Assembly (NCBI GenBank): GCA_039908285.1
Contig: JAMOBE010000150.1
Location: forward strand, 1-5,929
Direction of reading: 5' to 3'
Length of the DNA stretch: 5,929 nucleotides
Source: JAMOBE01 sp039908285
GTDB lineage: Bacteria > Pseudomonadota > Alphaproteobacteria > Rhodospirillales > Rhodospirillaceae
A model generated the notes under the pieces. It saw only the letters and a program-made list of their open reading frames with translations, did not search any database and was not told the origin of the DNA. A program made the position numbers and the translations under genes. Of this stretch, positions 3,672 to 5,929 are shown piece by piece. Each line of letters opens with the position of its first letter. The first letter of the stretch is position 1.

Positions 3672-5929
3672 GCTGTGGCTCCCCCTGGCATGCCCCGACC
3701 GACTGTGGTGTTCATCTGGTAGATTTTGACCGAGATGCCGGCCTGGACAGAGCCGAAGTCGGCCGTCTGCTGGGCGGCGGTGTAGGAGGCGGTCGGCGCT
3801 GACACCGCGATGGTGCGGACCACCGTGGAGCCGTTGAAGATGTCGACCTCGTAGGCCTCGGTCGTTTCGCCCAGGGCCACGTCCACGCCGTCCCGCCATT
3901 CACCGCCCATCCGCGCTCGGCGGATCCAGGTGATGGTCAGGGTGCCGGAGCCGTCGCGGCTGCCGTGGATGTGGACGGGCGCGTAAGGCTTGCATGCCCG
4001 GGCGGAGTTGGCGAAGGAGCGCACGGCCACTTCGTCGAGGAACTGGCCGAAAGTCACCGCCTTGTATTGGATCGACTGACCGATGGCGGCGGACGACATG
4101 CCGATGCGCTGGATGGCGATGGCGTCGAGCTTCACCATCCGCTCCCCGACGGCATGGCCACCGCACGCCCACTCGGTGCCGCGCCGCCCACGCAACAGAT
4201 TCGACAGGCGGTAGACGCCCTCGTCGATCTCCACGGCGGTCGCGAACTGAAGAATCTCGTCGCCGAGCACGATGGCGTTGGCGCCGTTCAAGACCTCCAG
4301 TTCCGAGCCGGCACTGGCCAGGTCGCCGCGCAGCATGCGGACGTCCACCGTGTTCATGCGGTCCCAGGTGGCGAAGCGTGGACAGTCGGGCAGCGCAGTG
4401 ATCGCGACGCCGGCCGTGGCTTCGCCGAAGAACGAAAGGACCTCGTTCCACGTCACGCCGTCCGAGGAGGAATACATCGTGGCGCCGCGCCAGGCGTCGG
4501 ACTGGCCATTGACCGCGCAATAGAAGCCCGGGTCATCGTCCCCATCGCCCAGCATCGGACAGTCGATCAGGTGCAGGGTGGTGGGTCCCTGGAACTCGAT
4601 GGTGCCGGCCTCGAACTCGGCCATAACGCCGGTGCGGGTGGAGACGTAGACCTCTTCGTCCTCGGCGACGGCCTTGACCTGGAGCACGCCGTCAGCGCCA
4701 AGGGTGGTGTCGATGATGCGCAAGATGTGGGCCGACGAGCCGTCGATCACCGTGATGACGTCGGTGGGTTCCAGGCGGGCGAACCGGCGGGTGGTCCTGA
4801 ACTCGAAGCGGCTGCGCTCGGTCCAGGCGGTGAACAGCACGGTCTCGGCCAGCCGTGCCGCCTGGGTATCGGTCAGGACCAGCGGCAGTTCGACCGTCAC
4901 CGACTGGTCCGTCGTCGCCACCGCCAGCCGCCGCGCCTGCTGGTGTCCCTGCTGGTAGTCGGTGTCCGGGTTCATATAGAGGACGTTGACGAGCGCCGGC
5001 AACTCGACGTCCTGGACACGGGTGACGACCAGGGGCGGCGGTGGGTCCGAGCCCGGTGCCGTGGCCGCCAGATCGCCCGTGGAGAGCGTCGCGCACGATG
5101 CCCGGCCGCGCTTGACGAACTTCAGCGCCCCGCCGCTCTCGACCGCATCAAAGAAGAAGGCCTGCATCAGCTGCTCTATGCAGGAGCGGGCCGTCGAGCG
5201 GCGGCCGATGATGTAGCCCTGCACGGTGTCATTGGCCAGATCCGACACGTCCAGATCCTTAAGCTCCAGTCCGGCCATGCCGGCGATCTCGGCGACCACC
5301 AGATCGACGGTGGTGCCGCCGGCCCCGACCCGGTCCAGCAGCATCTTCACCGCGCCGCTGCCGTTGAGGACACCGAGGGTCCACAGGGCGTTGCAGATCG
5401 GCTCAAGGCAGACGGCGGAGCGGTCACTGACGCTCCAGTCCGGAATCCTCTCGGTGCGGACGGTCGCCAGCGTCACGGTGTCGATGGCCCGCGCCGTGCC
5501 GGAGCGGCTGCACCAGAGGGTGCGGCCGACCACGCCCTTCTTGAAGGCGGAGCGGTGGTACGTCCAATCGGCGACATCGTACAGGGCCGCCCCGACCTGG
5601 GAGCGGGTGGTAACGCTCCACTTGATCAGGCGGTCGCCGATGATGAACAGGCATCCGGAGCCGGGATCGTAGGTGATGACCTTGGCACCCAGCACCAGCG
5701 GTGACAGGTCGAAGAACTCGACCGCCCCGGTCTGGTCGATGCGGTAGAGCGACGAGCGGGCGGAAAGATCGTTGCCGCCGATGGCCCAGCACTCGTCGTC
5801 CGGACCGATACAGCCCATGACCGCCGCATCCGGCCCGAATACCCCGAGGCTCGGGACGGCGGGCTCAGGCTCATCCGGCAGGCGGCCATTGGGCCAGACA
5901 TGGACCGGGCCATTGTGGAAAAAACTCAA
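3668..5929 (-). CDS. Phage tail-tip / host-specificity protein (Phage-tail_3, GTA gp15-like), 5' end missing
   Basis: This is the C-terminal 753 residues of a large distal-tail protein. Such proteins sit at the tail tip, contact the host surface and help trigger DNA delivery. Residues about 36-204 contain four roughly 40-residue segments with WD/kelch-like spacing, suggesting beta-propeller blades. Residues about 208-275 match the Phage-tail_3 pattern, including GYIIGRRSTARSCIEQL and FFFDAVESGGALKFVKRG. VLYMNPDTDYQQG (317-329) followed by QQARR is typical of the same family. Residues about 452-498 (LIDCPMLGDGDDDPGFY, YSSSDGVTW) and YRLSNLLRGRRGTEW (573-587) match the conserved C-terminal half. 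Residues about 663-747 look like a fibronectin-III-like end domain, with WRDGVDVALGE and a final VGRGMPGG. The only start-like codon at the edge is TTG and no ribosome site is visible, so the gene almost certainly continues beyond the window; relatives are commonly longer. The family call is firm; the propeller is inference. Confidence 0.9.
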   Translation of the reverse strand: MSFFHNGPVHVWPNGRLPDEPEPAVPSLGVFGPDAAVMGCIGPDDECWAIGGNDLSARSSLYRIDQTGAVEFFDLSPLVLGAKVITYDPGSGCLFIIGDRLIKWSVTTRSQVGAALYDVADWTYHRSAFKKGVVGRTLWCSRSGTARAIDTVTLATVRTERIPDWSVSDRSAVCLEPICNALWTLGVLNGSGAVKMLLDRVGAGGTTVDLVVAEIAGMAGLELKDLDVSDLANDTVQGYIIGRRSTARSCIEQLMQAFFFDAVESGGALKFVKRGRASCATLSTGDLAATAPGSDPPPPLVVTRVQDVELPALVNVLYMNPDTDYQQGHQQARRLAVATTDQSVTVELPLVLTDTQAARLAETVLFTAWTERSRFEFRTTRRFARLEPTDVITVIDGSSAHILRIIDTTLGADGVLQVKAVAEDEEVYVSTRTGVMAEFEAGTIEFQGPTTLHLIDCPMLGDGDDDPGFYCAVNGQSDAWRGATMYSSSDGVTWNEVLSFFGEATAGVAITALPDCPRFATWDRMNTVDVRMLRGDLASAGSELEVLNGANAIVLGDEILQFATAVEIDEGVYRLSNLLRGRRGTEWACGGHAVGERMVKLDAIAIQRIGMSSAAIGQSIQYKAVTFGQFLDEVAVRSFANSARACKPYAPVHIHGSRDGSGTLTITWIRRARMGGEWRDGVDVALGETTEAYEVDIFNGSTVVRTIAVSAPTASYTAAQQTADFGSVQAGISVKIYQMNTTVGRGMPGGATA
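3679..3686 (-). promoter_or_regulatory. Ribosome binding site of the fibre-like gene
   Basis: On the minus strand AGGGGGAG lies seven bases before the ATG at 3671. It fixes the start at that ATG rather than at the upstream in-frame codons that extend the open frame to 3899, deep inside the tail-tip gene. It lies within the tail-tip coding sequence, consistent with coupled translation. Confidence 0.7.

Noticed and set aside
2934..3722. 262-codon plus-strand frame
   Set aside because: Antisense to the fibre-like gene; composition is low-complexity and there is no ribosome site.
3672..3899. N-terminal extension of the fibre-like gene by 76 codons
   Set aside because: The extension overlaps the tail-tip gene, is arginine/histidine-rich out-of-frame sequence, and the ATG at 3671 has both the ribosome site and the ATGA overlap.
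3965..5704. 579-codon open frame on the plus strand
   Set aside because: It is antisense to the clearly recognisable tail-tip gene; its product is low-complexity (rich in G, A, R, H, D) with no family resemblance. Long antisense frames are expected in GC-rich DNA.

Overview
The window reads as part of a prophage or temperate phage genome from a high-GC alphaproteobacterium, probably a Rhodospirillales-type host such as an Azospirillum relative. Three things point there. A Ros/MucR-family zinc-finger regulator, a family almost restricted to Alphaproteobacteria, lies at the left end. The large right-hand gene is a tail-tip protein of the kind found in gene transfer agents and siphophages of this class. 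The DNA is GC-rich throughout. The host genus is inference. All supported genes are on the minus strand, so transcription runs from right to left.

Right to middle (5929 to 1733) is a tightly packed late tail operon. It starts with a large tail-tip/host-specificity protein whose 5' end lies outside the window. A 243-aa fibre-like appendage protein follows, then a 333-aa protein with a concanavalin/LamG-like first half, then a 69-aa protein made largely of three 17-residue repeats. Each gene overlaps the next by 4, 1 and 4 bases (ATGA, TGATG, ATGA), and each internal start has a good Shine-Dalgarno sequence, so the block is probably translationally coupled. These products most likely build the distal tail and its host-recognition appendages. 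A compact GC-rich hairpin followed by five T residues closes the block at 1707-1681.

Middle (1666 to 1205): a 153-aa gene of the GLRNNNPGN-type virion-associated family (often annotated 'structural protein P5') begins immediately after that hairpin. Its Shine-Dalgarno sequence is only 4 bases past the T tract. Bases 1204-828 then hold no gene that I can support.

Left (827 to 1): a 63-aa cysteine-rich protein overlaps the start of the MucR/Ros-family regulator by ATGA, forming a two-gene regulatory unit. Just past the MucR stop, a SEC-C-like lysine/cysteine motif lies in the +1 frame, and removing one G from a GGGGG run would fuse it to MucR. A possible start of another gene runs off the left edge.

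The points most worth a second look are the phage-borne MucR with its cysteine-rich partner, the out-of-frame C-terminal motif, the propeller-like repeats in the tail-tip protein, the 51-bp tandem coding repeat, and the terminator hairpin set against the P5-like gene. I found no integrase, tRNA, CRISPR array or insertion sequence.
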